Assembly (NCBI RefSeq): GCF_900637955.1 | Contig: NZ_LR134476.1 | Coordinates: 868,001-932,000, forward strand | Direction of reading: 5' to 3' | Length of the DNA: 64,000 nt | Origin: Trueperella bialowiezensis | GTDB taxonomy: Bacteria; Actinomycetota; Actinomycetes; Actinomycetales; Actinomycetaceae | Shown here: in pieces, positions 38,379-45,600 of the stretch | Numbering within the stretch: the first letter of the stretch is position 1 | Layout of the letters: each line of letters begins with the position of its first letter | The notes under the pieces: generated by a model | What the model was told of the DNA's origin: nothing | Seen by the model: the letters and a program-made list of their open reading frames with translations, nothing else | The model's database searches: none | Position numbers and translations under genes: made by a program

Positions 38379-38969
38379 ATGGCCAACCTGCGAGACACCG
38401 AAGGCTTGTACAACACGAAAACGGCGTGGACGTGGCATCCGATCGCCATCGCCGTCGGCCTTGGGCTGATCGCCCTAGGCGTGTTTATGCTCATCAATCC
38501 GCGGGCCACGCTGTCAACCGTGGCCTTGATCTTGGGCGTTGTGCTCGTGTTGCGCGCCGTCGTGTTCCTGTTCAGCGCCACGAAATCGCTGGGCGCCGGC
38601 AACAAGAGCCAAGCCACGCTCGGCTATATCGCCGGCGGCGTGCTCGCCATCGTTGGGCTCGTGCTGATCATCAGCCCGGACATCCTGCTCAACGCTCTGT
38701 TCGCCGTGGCCGCCATTGTCTTCATCCTTGATTCGCTCACGAACCTCCTCCTGCTGCCGAGGCTGTGGGAACTCAACCGGCCGCTGGCTGTGGCCGCCGG
38801 GCTCGCCAACGCGCTCGTACTCGCTGCCGCGATCATGATGCTGCTCAACCCCGAACTCGGATGGTATTCGCAAAACTTGGGCCTCGGCGTCGGCATGACG
38901 GCCTGGGGTGCCACCTATGCGTTCTACGGCATCGGAGCGGCGACGATGCGCTCGCGCGGAGATGCGTGA
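38379..38969 (+). CDS. HdeD-like / DUF308 membrane protein
   Basis: 196 residues with six hydrophobic helices arranged as three DUF308 pairs, each rich in GLxLIxxPxxxL-type turns (GLGLIALGVFMLINPRATL, IVGLVLIISPDILL, IMMLLNPELGW). Related to the HdeD acid-resistance membrane family; function in actinobacteria is unknown. Monocistronic. Confidence 0.82.
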   Translation: MANLRDTEGLYNTKTAWTWHPIAIAVGLGLIALGVFMLINPRATLSTVALILGVVLVLRAVVFLFSATKSLGAGNKSQATLGYIAGGVLAIVGLVLIISPDILLNALFAVAAIVFILDSLTNLLLLPRLWELNRPLAVAAGLANALVLAAAIMMLLNPELGWYSQNLGLGVGMTAWGATYAFYGIGAATMRSRGDA

Positions 38970-39046
38970 CGCCGAGCTACTTTGAGACCCGTTATCATTT
39001 ATAAAGAAAACTTGATATCTAAAATTTTTGATATATAGTTGTCTTT

Positions 39047-39376
39047 ATGAACGAGAACGGACATGAAACTGTAGGCGATGGCCACGTCCATCCTGTCGTC
39101 GAGCTCTTTAAAGCGCTCGCCCACCCGATACGTGCCGACATCGTTCATCGCCTCACCGAGTCGCCGGCAAGCGTCGGCGAATTGGTGGATCACGTCGAAG
39201 GTGCGTCGCAACCACTCGTTTCGCATCACTTGCGAATCTTGCGCGACGCACACCTCGTTCAGGCAACCCGAATTGGGCGAAACAACGAATACTCGCTGGT
39301 CGATGACCACGTGGCGGCCATCTTCTTGGCTGCCTGGAACCACACAGAGGAACATGACAATGACTGCAACCACTGA
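39047..39376 (+). CDS. ArsR/SmtB-family metal-responsive repressor
   Basis: 109 residues. Winged helix (ALAHPIRADIVHRLTESPAS, QPLVSHHLRILRDAHLVQ) flanked by His/Asp-rich ends (GDGHVHP and HTEEHDNDCNH) that could bind Zn, Cd or Ni. No CxC of the ArsR type. The AT-rich region just upstream carries two direct TTGATAT copies (about 39012 and 39028), a likely operator. It overlaps the Cys-rich metal-binding gene, so it probably controls that gene in response to metal. Confidence 0.88.
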   Translation: MNENGHETVGDGHVHPVVELFKALAHPIRADIVHRLTESPASVGELVDHVEGASQPLVSHHLRILRDAHLVQATRIGRNNEYSLVDDHVAAIFLAAWNHTEEHDNDCNH

Positions 39377-39686
39377 ACATGCTCGAGCTGAAGCTCACAA
39401 CCACACCCACGGCCCGGACTGCGGACACGAGGCCGTCATCCATCTCGATCATGTGGACTACATCCACGACGGCCACGCACACCGCGAACACGGCGATCAC
39501 TACGACGAGTGCGCCACCTGTGAGTGCGTCGAGTGTAAGGACTGCATCTGCGCCACCTGTGAGTGCGCCGACTGCACCTGCACCACCTGCAACCACAACG
39601 TGTGCGAGTGCCCGGACTGCTCCGACAACTGCGCGAACTGCAACTGTGCGGACTGCAGCTGCGAAACCTGCGACCACGCCGCATAG
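39354..39686 (+). CDS. His- and Cys-rich metal-binding protein with metallothionein-like tail
   Basis: 110 residues. The start is ATG 39354 (AGAGG upstream), overlapping the regulator by 23 bases; a second ATG follows at 39360. Residues 1-50 are His-rich (HNHTHGPDCGHEAV, HDGHAHREHGDHYDE), a pattern known from actinobacterial zinc-associated proteins. Residues 51-107 contain 20 cysteines in CxC, CxxC and DCxC steps, like a metallothionein. I know the His-rich part as a small family but not this fusion. Probably a cytosolic metal buffer co-expressed with the ArsR repressor. Confidence 0.8.
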   Translation: MTMTATTEHARAEAHNHTHGPDCGHEAVIHLDHVDYIHDGHAHREHGDHYDECATCECVECKDCICATCECADCTCTTCNHNVCECPDCSDNCANCNCADCSCETCDHAA

Positions 39687-39710
39687 TCCGCGCCGCGTAG
39701 GGCAGACACT

Positions 39711-39968
39711 TTAGGCAGAGAACTCTGCCGAAGCGATTCCCGGGTTGCCGCACGAGGGGTGCGCGCGGCCCGGGAATCGCGCTTTAGTCTGAGGTCTGAT
39801 CTTGATCGGCTGTTGGCACCGGATTACATGCCCAAGAGAGTGCCAAGACTCATGGCGGACGTGACTACGACAATTAAAACAACGGGCAATCACGCCCAGA
39901 TAGACAGCAGTACAAGTTGCAAGCGTAAAACTAAAGACTCCAAAAAATGATTGCGTGACAGGTTTCAC
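39711..39968 (-). CDS. Possible small membrane protein
   Basis: 85 residues from GTG 39968, with AGGAG 2 bases before it. One membrane helix (SFFGVFSFTLATCTAVYLGVIA) is followed by a Cys/His-containing tail. Its 3' end runs through the terminator at 39733, so the true end may be different or the frame may be a remnant. The stretch 39787-40077 has no other gene. Confidence 0.3.
   Translation of the reverse strand: MKPVTQSFFGVFSFTLATCTAVYLGVIARCFNCRSHVRHESWHSLGHVIRCQQPIKIRPQTKARFPGRAHPSCGNPGIASAEFSA
39733..39785 (+). terminator. Terminator after the Cys-rich protein gene
   Basis: A 12-bp stem (GCGATTCCCGGG / CCCGGGAATCGC) with a 24-base loop and a short T stretch lies 46 bases after the Cys-rich gene. 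Confidence 0.65.
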
Positions 39969-40077
39969 ATCTCCTAAGATCAAGCTAGGGAGAGACAACA
40001 CGTTTCTTGAGTGTTTTATTTCCCCATGCCCTTAGCAAATAAGCACCAGCTGATCCATGGAGGGAAGTGAGACTAAA

Positions 40078-40263
40078 ATGAATGGAAGGTTTCCCGCCGT
40101 TAACTACAAATATGACGGAGGAACAAAGCAAGCCGGTTTAGCAAACAAGAACGGCTATGGCACAACAGTAACCAAGTATGCTCCTAGCACAATTACTTCT
40201 ATTCAACCTTGCATTTCACGTTCGACACCTCTGCCGATGGACTGCGGAGGTTGGATTTACTAG
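40078..40263 (+). CDS. Small peptide gene, possible bacteriocin precursor
   Basis: 61 residues from ATG 40078; an in-frame ATG at 40057 adds seven residues. The N-terminal part is polar (FPAVNYKYDGGTKQAG); the C-terminal part, TSIQPCISRSTPLPMDCGGW, is rich in Ser, Thr and two Cys, as in ribosomally made peptides with Cys cross-links. It lies 14 bases before a gene fragment for an FtsX-like ABC permease. That neighbourhood is typical of bacteriocin export or immunity. No modifying enzyme is nearby. Low GC. Function is inferred and uncertain. Confidence 0.4.
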   Translation: MNGRFPAVNYKYDGGTKQAGLANKNGYGTTVTKYAPSTITSIQPCISRSTPLPMDCGGWIY

Positions 40264-40277
40264 AAGCCAGAACATAG

Positions 40278-40610
40278 ATGTCAAATCAACGCTTTATTCA
40301 GCGGGTTGCCGTCGGGCTCACATCATTCTTCGTTGTTATGTGTTTTTTCGCCCTAGCTGCGATCCCCGCTGAACTTGATTCTAGGCACTCGATAGCAAAC
40401 TCGCGTTCACCTTTATATGTCTCTACTGAGGAGAGCGCGAGTTTTGCTTATCGAGTGGACAACACCTTTATTGATTCTCACCTTGTGGGCGTGTTGGCGA
40501 TTGAGCCTCTGAGTGACGATGCTGCTTTACCTGCCGGGTTAACGGAGTGGCTCAAGCCGGGACAGATCGCGGTGTCTGAAGCGGCCGTGCCGTACTCGGA
40601 AATCTTGGCA
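40278..40610 (+). pseudogene. FtsX-like ABC transporter permease, N-terminal fragment
   Basis: About 110 residues match the start of actinobacterial FtsX/MacB-like permeases. They comprise a first membrane helix (VAVGLTSFFVVMCFFALAAIP), an outer domain (ASFAYRVDNTFIDSHLVGVL) and the diagnostic ALPAGLTEWLKPGQIAVS. Beyond about 40600 the frame (open to 40775) is the antisense of the convergent secreted-protein gene, so the remaining 500 or so residues, including the other helices, are missing. The junction suggests a deletion or insertion that fused two truncated genes. Confidence 0.6.
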
Positions 40611-41572
40611 ACATTCGACACACCCATCGGCTGGAAATCAAAAATAACCCGCCACGACGGCCCATCCACCGTGATCTCACGAGGATCACTACCCGGACGG
40701 TTGCCATACGAAAGCATGTCCTGCACCCTGCCATCAGCTCCAAACTTCGTCAACGTCCGACGAACTTCAGAATGATAAACCGCCTTATAAGATACGGTTC
40801 CATTACCAGTAGCACTCCATGTGAGGCTGACAGGTTCAGATTTTGTTGTTCCTGACCACGTGTTCGTGCCAGTAGCATCGAATACCGCCGGGCCGTTGAG
40901 AGTCACTGATAGTGGCAGTCCTGCCACATACGAGCCTGCCCCATTCTTTTGGCCAAGGCCATTAATCGCTCCAGTACGTTGGCCGTCTCCCGTAACGCCA
41001 CCGCTTTCGTAGCCGACGACGGCGGACTGGCGTGCTTCTTGCACGTACTGCTGCGCGCGCTGTTCGACCTGTGGCAAATTCGCGCGCACCGATCCAATCA
41101 GTTCGTTGACGGCAATTTGGGCATGACCAGTCTTATTCGATTCGAAATTCACGTGAATCAAATACGCCAGCGCCGCAAGATTAACGTCTTCTTGGTTGTA
41201 CTGATATTTGTTCAGGAGCCACGCCATCTGAGGAGTAGTCACTGTCAGTTCAGTCGGTCCCCACTGCGAAGCATCCGTCAACGTCTCAATCGACGTCATT
41301 TCATTCGGGCCAGGATCAGCAAGACGAGCATTAATACACCAAATCGGCGTTTCCTCCACCGTCTGTCCATCAATCGACGGGGTCTCCACGTAATGCGGGC
41401 CAAGACGCAAATAGCCAACCGCATTCACGCCCGGCACATCGAGTCCACGGCCAACCGAAGCATCCCAATCAGCTCGCGCCACGCTTGGCACGAACAATGT
41501 AAGTAGCAAAGTCAATGCCGCAACAATCGCGGCAGACCGGCTTTTCACGCCGATCTTGTCGTTCACCGACAT
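40478..41572 (-). pseudogene. Secreted surface protein (thioester/VaFE-like), 3' truncated
   Basis: 364 residues from ATG 41572 (AAGGAG 7 bases upstream). Signal peptide (AAIVAALTLLLTLFVPSVARA), then a domain with WCINARLADPG and TPQMAWLLNKYQY that resembles thioester-type surface domains of Actinomyces and relatives. A beta region (PLSVTLNGPAVFDATGTNTW) follows. Such proteins normally end with a sortase signal and membrane helix. Here the frame instead runs, from about 40600 leftwards, into the antisense of the permease fragment and stops. It is therefore probably a truncated gene that could still give a soluble secreted product. Confidence 0.6.
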
Positions 41573-41634
41573 ATAATTCTCCTTAAGGGAAGATTGAAAC
41601 TAACGCACAACCAAAAGGTTGCATCTCTTTCCTA

Positions 41635-41668
41635 GGTGGTGAACCATGCGGGAACATGGTTCACCACC
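41635..41668 (-). terminator. Hairpin between coiled-coil gene and truncated surface-protein gene
   Basis: A perfect 14-bp stem (GGTGGTGAACCATG / CATGGTTCACCACC) with a 6-base loop lies 48 bases after the coiled-coil gene. There is no clear T-run on either side, so it could be a weak terminator or an mRNA stabiliser. Confidence 0.5.
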
Positions 41669-41716
41669 GCTCTAATCAGGTCTTAGGACTCCTTCCGTCT
41701 AAAGATTGAACCGTGT

Positions 41717-42814
41717 CTAGCAAGGCCACGTATTGCCAAACTCATCACCACAAATGCCTTCGCCTGTCTTGTTTTCCACGATGACATCACCAGTTTCGAC
41801 CCAGCCGCCGGTATTCGGTGCAGCCGCTGGAGCTGGAGCCGGGGCAGGTGCTTGCGCACGTGTTGGAACGGCCGGAGCCGCTGCGGCTGGTGCTTTCCGC
41901 CCACTGTTGCTACCACTGCGAGTACTCGAGCTACTGTTCTTAGCGGTTTCTTTGTTTGCAGAGGGCTGACTGCTTGTTGCGTCGTTTTGGTCACGGTCAC
42001 GGCGGTAGCTTTCTGCAAACCCGCGTCCGCCAACCGAGTTCGCGGTTGCCATTTGCGACAGTTCCGCTGTCGCCGTCGTCAGCTCACCGGTATACCCGGC
42101 AAGCGAGGTGCGAGTGTCGATGGCCTCTTCGTAGTCGATCTCATCGAACCGCGCCTCCACGTCGCTCACAAACTTCTCAAGATCATCAGCTTTCGTGTTC
42201 AGCTCGGAAATCACCCAGTCTTCAATCAAGCCAGCCGGGACTTTTGCGATCTCGTCACGAGCGGCCTTAACCGCCGCGGTTGCTTCATCAAGCGCTTCAC
42301 GTACATGCTTGTCCTTGTACTCGCCACGCACTGTATCGATCACGCTTTGAATGTCAGCGTCATATCCCTTAGCGATCTCCTGCATGTTACGGGCGTGGGC
42401 TACCTTGTCCTCTAACTCATCGGCAGCCGCATTGATCTCATCGACCGAGGCCGCCTCAAGATCATCAATCACTGCTTTCGGCTTTTCTGGATAGTCCAAG
42501 ATAGCTCCCAGCGAGTTCTCTACCGTGCTACAGGTTGCCTCATGCTTTTGCACGTAACCCGCCGAAGTTTGCGCAACCTCCCGGCACTCCGGTAACCGAT
42601 CCTGCACCGCCGTGGCATCCTGCTTCGCCTGCGCAAGCTCCGTACTAAAAGTCGCTAACGTCGTCTCATAGCGCTCGATAGCCTCGGCTCGCGCGGCACG
42701 CTGCTGGCCAGCAACCACGAGCCACACCGCCACGCACACAACAACCACGAGCACAGCAACCGCCGCAACCCGTTGGCCTACCGTCGTGGACTTCAACCGT
42801 TCCGTAATACTCAC
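41717..42814 (-). CDS. Membrane-anchored coiled-coil protein, unknown function
   Basis: 365 residues from GTG 42814 (GGAGGG 9 bases upstream). One membrane helix near residues 15-38 is followed by about 220 residues of predicted coiled coil rich in Ala, Glu and Asp, outside the cell. A Ser/Asn then Ala/Pro-rich linker (PAPAPAPAAAPNTGG) follows, and a small C-terminal end with two Cys (GICGDEFGNTWPC). It may span the wall. No family recognised. It is the largest gene of an operon that begins with the HTH gene at 43364. Confidence 0.6.
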   Translation of the reverse strand: MSITERLKSTTVGQRVAAVAVLVVVVCVAVWLVVAGQQRAARAEAIERYETTLATFSTELAQAKQDATAVQDRLPECREVAQTSAGYVQKHEATCSTVENSLGAILDYPEKPKAVIDDLEAASVDEINAAADELEDKVAHARNMQEIAKGYDADIQSVIDTVRGEYKDKHVREALDEATAAVKAARDEIAKVPAGLIEDWVISELNTKADDLEKFVSDVEARFDEIDYEEAIDTRTSLAGYTGELTTATAELSQMATANSVGGRGFAESYRRDRDQNDATSSQPSANKETAKNSSSSTRSGSNSGRKAPAAAAPAVPTRAQAPAPAPAPAAAPNTGGWVETGDVIVENKTGEGICGDEFGNTWPC

Positions 42815-42857
42815 CTGCACTGCCCTCCCAAAAGCAGACAAACACTTTATTCACACC

Positions 42858-42938
42858 CTACGGGGCGCTACACCTATTATTCACTGACAACACCGACTGC
42901 GAACGCGAATCAAACGACATGAACGAGCAAGATGTCAC
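42858..42938 (-). CDS. Very small ORF in overlapping chain (doubtful)
   Basis: 26 codons from GTG 42938, overlapping the preceding ORF stop by 4 bases (GTGA). The peptide is Ser-rich with two Cys and no hydrophobic segment. Only the overlap supports it; it may simply link the chain to the coiled-coil gene downstream. Confidence 0.2.
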   Translation of the reverse strand: MTSCSFMSFDSRSQSVLSVNNRCSAP

Positions 42939-43021
42939 AGTCCCCACCCCATTTGTGCGCGCACAGAATCAGGAACGATAACTACAGCCACAGCAAATGC
43001 GAAAGCCTTAACAATCCTCAT
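42935..43021 (-). CDS. Tiny signal-peptide ORF, possible secreted hexapeptide
   Basis: 28 codons from ATG 43021, overlapping the upstream stop (TAATG). It is almost only a signal peptide: MRIVK, hydrophobic AFAFAVAVVIVP, then DSVRA, a good signal-peptidase site, leaving QMGWGL. It could be a peptide signal or a remnant of a larger exported protein. Confidence 0.4.
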   Translation of the reverse strand: MRIVKAFAFAVAVVIVPDSVRAQMGWGL

Positions 43022-43128
43022 TAGTCCACACTCATCTCTTCGTAAACCTCATCGAGCACCACTACACCACCAAATAAAGCCAGCGCGAAAACGAAAGGCA
43101 CCCCCAACATGGACAAAAAGATCTTCAC
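43021..43128 (-). CDS. 35-residue membrane peptide
   Basis: 35 codons from GTG 43128, overlapping the HTH gene stop by 4 bases (GTGA), with AGGGGG upstream. One hydrophobic helix (IFLSMLGVPFVFALALFGG) and an acidic tail (DEVYEEMSVD). The overlaps on both sides support real translation. Function unknown. Confidence 0.45.
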   Translation of the reverse strand: MKIFLSMLGVPFVFALALFGGVVVLDEVYEEMSVD

Positions 43129-43364
43129 AGCAAAGCCCCCTGCCCCGGCAAAGGATCATTGCTGTTATCGTGCGGATCAACGGGGACGAGGATGCGATCA
43201 ACCTCCGACTTGGGAATGCGAAACTGCCCCGTTGGCAACTCAATGTAGGTAATGTACCCTTCAGCGCACCAGCGCGTGACAGTCTGCCGACTCACGTTGA
43301 GCATTTCGCTCACCTGTCGAGTGGTGTATAGCTTCTCGGCCACATTTTCTCCATCTAGTTGCAT
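43125..43364 (-). CDS. Excisionase/MerR-type HTH protein
   Basis: 79 residues. A single winged-helix domain of the excisionase (Xis/AlpA) type: LYTTRQVSEMLNVSRQTVTRW, then GYITYIELPTGQFRIPKSEV. ATG 43364 gives the longest form; GTG 43343 has a better ribosome site (GGAG 5 bases upstream) and may be the true start. It heads the operon leading to the small ORFs and the coiled-coil gene. It is divergent from an XRE gene across a shared palindromic region. Genes like this occur in integrative elements and plasmids. Confidence 0.8.
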   Translation of the reverse strand: MQLDGENVAEKLYTTRQVSEMLNVSRQTVTRWCAEGYITYIELPTGQFRIPKSEVDRILVPVDPHDNSNDPLPGQGALL

Positions 43365-43421
43365 TTAATGAACTTCTGTTAGCGAGAGTAGTTAGGCCAA
43401 TCTGATTTGTCAACTCAATTC

Positions 43422-43449
43422 AGTTGCACCCAATGCAATTGCATGTAAC
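43422..43449. promoter_or_regulatory. Palindromic operator region between divergent HTH genes
   Basis: ATGCAATTGCAT (43433-43444) is a perfect palindrome. It is flanked by GTTGCA and GTAAC, which repeat the half-site TTGCA. It lies 14 bases before the XRE start and 68 bases before the excisionase-type gene, so either product could bind it. Confidence 0.45.
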
Positions 43450-43458
43450 AATGGTCGC

Positions 43459-43794
43459 ATGTCAACAACGACTCAGGAATTCATTACTCAAATGAGCGTC
43501 GATCAGATCATCGGCGAGCGCGTTAACACATGGCTACGTCGCAAACGTCTCATGCAAATGGAACTTGCGGACTTTCTAGGAATTCAACGTTCTGTCGTTT
43601 CTCGCAAAGTTTCCGGTCATGTCTCATGGTCAGCTACCGATCTTGTTAAAACAGCTGCATTCCTAGATGTTCCACTTTCGGAACTTCTACCCGAAGAAAC
43701 AGTAGAGATGGCAAAGGCTCCAGACCTTGTGGGTTCTGGAGCCGTGTCGAGCCACCTGCGAGAATCGAACTCGCGACCTTCTCATTACGAGTGA
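43459..43794 (+). CDS. XRE-family regulator whose 3' end overlaps tRNA-Thr
   Basis: 111 residues. XRE helix-turn-helix: MQMELADFLGIQRSVVSRKV with LVKTAAFLDVPLSELLP. The last 15 residues (SHLRESNSRPSHYE region) are read antisense through the tRNA-Thr 3' half. The gene therefore probably acquired its present end when the sequence to the left was joined to the tRNA. The protein core is complete, so it may function. Divergent from the excisionase-type gene. Confidence 0.75.
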   Translation: MSTTTQEFITQMSVDQIIGERVNTWLRRKRLMQMELADFLGIQRSVVSRKVSGHVSWSATDLVKTAAFLDVPLSELLPEETVEMAKAPDLVGSGAVSSHLRESNSRPSHYE

Positions 43795-43822
43795 GACGCT
43801 CTACCGACTGAGCTAAGGTGGC
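43750..43822 (-). tRNA. tRNA-Thr(CGT)
   Basis: Minus-strand cloverleaf: acceptor GCCACCT / AGGTGGC, D-loop AGCTCAGTCGGTAGAGC, anticodon loop CTCGTAA with anticodon CGT, T-arm GCGAGTTCGATTCTCGC. Discriminator T, no encoded CCA. Its 3' end faces the 39.7-43.7 kb accessory patch. Confidence 0.95.
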
Positions 43823-43951
43823 CTGCGCCAGTTCAATTTACCTAACCAGCGCACCGCATTTCAAATAATGCGACGTGATCTTGGCCGCGCCGCGCCGCGC
43901 GCGCTGTCCGCCCGCGCGATCAGGCGGGCGCCGGCCAGCACCAGGGCGGGC

Positions 43952-45505
43952 CTACTCATCCCCCACGCAACGCAGCCCGTCGTCGGGCACCTCGCCGCGC
44001 AGCATGTAGGCATCGAGCGGCTTGCCGATACAGTCGCCAGCCCGGCCGTAGGCCGTATGGCCCTCACCCTCCCAGGTGACGAACACGGCGTTGTCCATCT
44101 TGTCGGCAAACGCCTGCGACCACTCGTACGGGGTGGCCGGATCACCGGTCGTTCCCACGACGACGATCGGCTCCGAACCTTTTGCCACGAACGGCCCCAT
44201 CGGCTCATCCAGCCCGCCCGGCATCTGCGCACACAAATACTGCGAATATCCCATCGCCTTACCGAAAATAGGTGCCTCTGCTGCCATCTTGTCGGCGAGC
44301 TTCTCCCACTCGGCTTCGTCGCCTTCGACCACGGTGTCCGCACAGTTGATCGCCCAGTTCGCCTCCGTCATGTTGGAGGTAAACGTGTCACCTTGACGAG
44401 ACATGTACAGGTCAAACAGCAGCAGGAATATTTCCCCGTTGTTCTCTTTGATCAGCTGGTCGAACGCCGAATCGAGGAGGAACCACGACGTATCGTCATA
44501 CAAAGGTGCGGCCACCCCGTAGAACAGGCCCGCTTCCGTGAGCTGGCGGTCGCCCGCGGGCACCGGGTTCGCCCCGATCTCATCGAAGAGCCGGGCCACG
44601 GTTGCCCGCGCCTCCTCAGGCGTGCCGCCCAGCGCGCAGTCCCCGCCGTCAATACAGTACTCAATATAGGCGTCAAGCGCCTGCTCGAAGCCTTTCGCCT
44701 GCGCAAGATTCTGCTCGAAATTCGGGATCGCATCATCAACCGCGCCGTCGAGAATCATCCGGCCCACATTTTGCGGGAACAGCTCCGCATACATGCCGCC
44801 GAGCGTGGTGCCGTACGAGTAACCCACATAGTACAGGCGCGGATCGCCGAGCACATGCCGCATGACGTCCATGTCCTGTGCCGCCTCGCGCGTGCCCACA
44901 AACTCCAGCAGGTCGCCCGTGTTCTCTTTACATCCGGCAACGAGCCTATCCACATCGGCACGCTCCTGCGCCTCGCCCTCCGGGGTGTCCGGATGGGCCG
45001 TGTCGAGGTAGGCGGCCAGGTCGGCATCACTCAAACAGTCGACGGGCGCCGAATCGCCCACCCCACGCGGATCGAACCCGATCACATCAAAGTGTTTCAA
45101 AAGATCGTCCGAAAAGAACATGTTCGCGCTCTCGGCCATCGACTGCCCGCTCGCACCCGGCCCGCCCGGATTCACCAGCAGACTACCGATCGCCTGTTCG
45201 TCGGCGGCCCTCTTCTTCATCCGAATCGTGATGGTTACACCGCCCGGATTCTCATAATCCATCGGAACGGTCACGTCCGCGCACTCAAAATCATCGCACG
45301 CTTCCCACGCCAACTCTTGTTCATAGAACTTGTCCAGCCCCGCCGGAATCTCGGGCATGGCTGCATCAATCGGGACCGCATCGCCGGTCTGTACCGGGGA
45401 CGTCGGCGACGGCGTCTCCGTCTTATCCGGCACGTTCGTGGAATCCGTACAGGCAGCTAGGCCTAGCGAAGCTGCGGCAATCAGAGCAATCAGTTTGAGT
45501 TTCAC
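43952..45505 (-). CDS. Secreted alpha/beta-hydrolase lipoprotein (TAP/tripeptidyl-aminopeptidase type)
   Basis: 517 residues from GTG 45505. Lipoprotein signal with lipobox LAAC (cysteine near residue 19), a Thr/Pro linker, then the alpha/beta-hydrolase core. The core has the oxyanion strand NPGGPGASG, DPRGVGDS, the nucleophile GYSYGTTLGG, and a C-terminal TAP-like domain with GTTGDPATPYEWS and GEGHTAYG carrying the acid and histidine. Homologues in Streptomyces (SlpD/SlpE) and mycobacteria cleave tripeptides or esters at the outer membrane face. Monocistronic next to tRNA-Thr. Confidence 0.9.
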   Translation of the reverse strand: MKLKLIALIAAASLGLAACTDSTNVPDKTETPSPTSPVQTGDAVPIDAAMPEIPAGLDKFYEQELAWEACDDFECADVTVPMDYENPGGVTITIRMKKRAADEQAIGSLLVNPGGPGASGQSMAESANMFFSDDLLKHFDVIGFDPRGVGDSAPVDCLSDADLAAYLDTAHPDTPEGEAQERADVDRLVAGCKENTGDLLEFVGTREAAQDMDVMRHVLGDPRLYYVGYSYGTTLGGMYAELFPQNVGRMILDGAVDDAIPNFEQNLAQAKGFEQALDAYIEYCIDGGDCALGGTPEEARATVARLFDEIGANPVPAGDRQLTEAGLFYGVAAPLYDDTSWFLLDSAFDQLIKENNGEIFLLLFDLYMSRQGDTFTSNMTEANWAINCADTVVEGDEAEWEKLADKMAAEAPIFGKAMGYSQYLCAQMPGGLDEPMGPFVAKGSEPIVVVGTTGDPATPYEWSQAFADKMDNAVFVTWEGEGHTAYGRAGDCIGKPLDAYMLRGEVPDDGLRCVGDE

Positions 45506-45600
45506 ACCTCAAACTTATGCGATTTTATGAGCCGCGTCATCCTAGCCCGGCGCTTTGTGGGCGCCCATCCCACAACCGCACCTGTGGAAAACTATCGGGT

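Noticed and set aside
43868-45460. 530-codon plus-strand frame opposite the TAP-type hydrolase
   Set aside because: The minus-strand protein has a lipobox and full catalytic motifs; the plus frame has Arg/His-rich noise.
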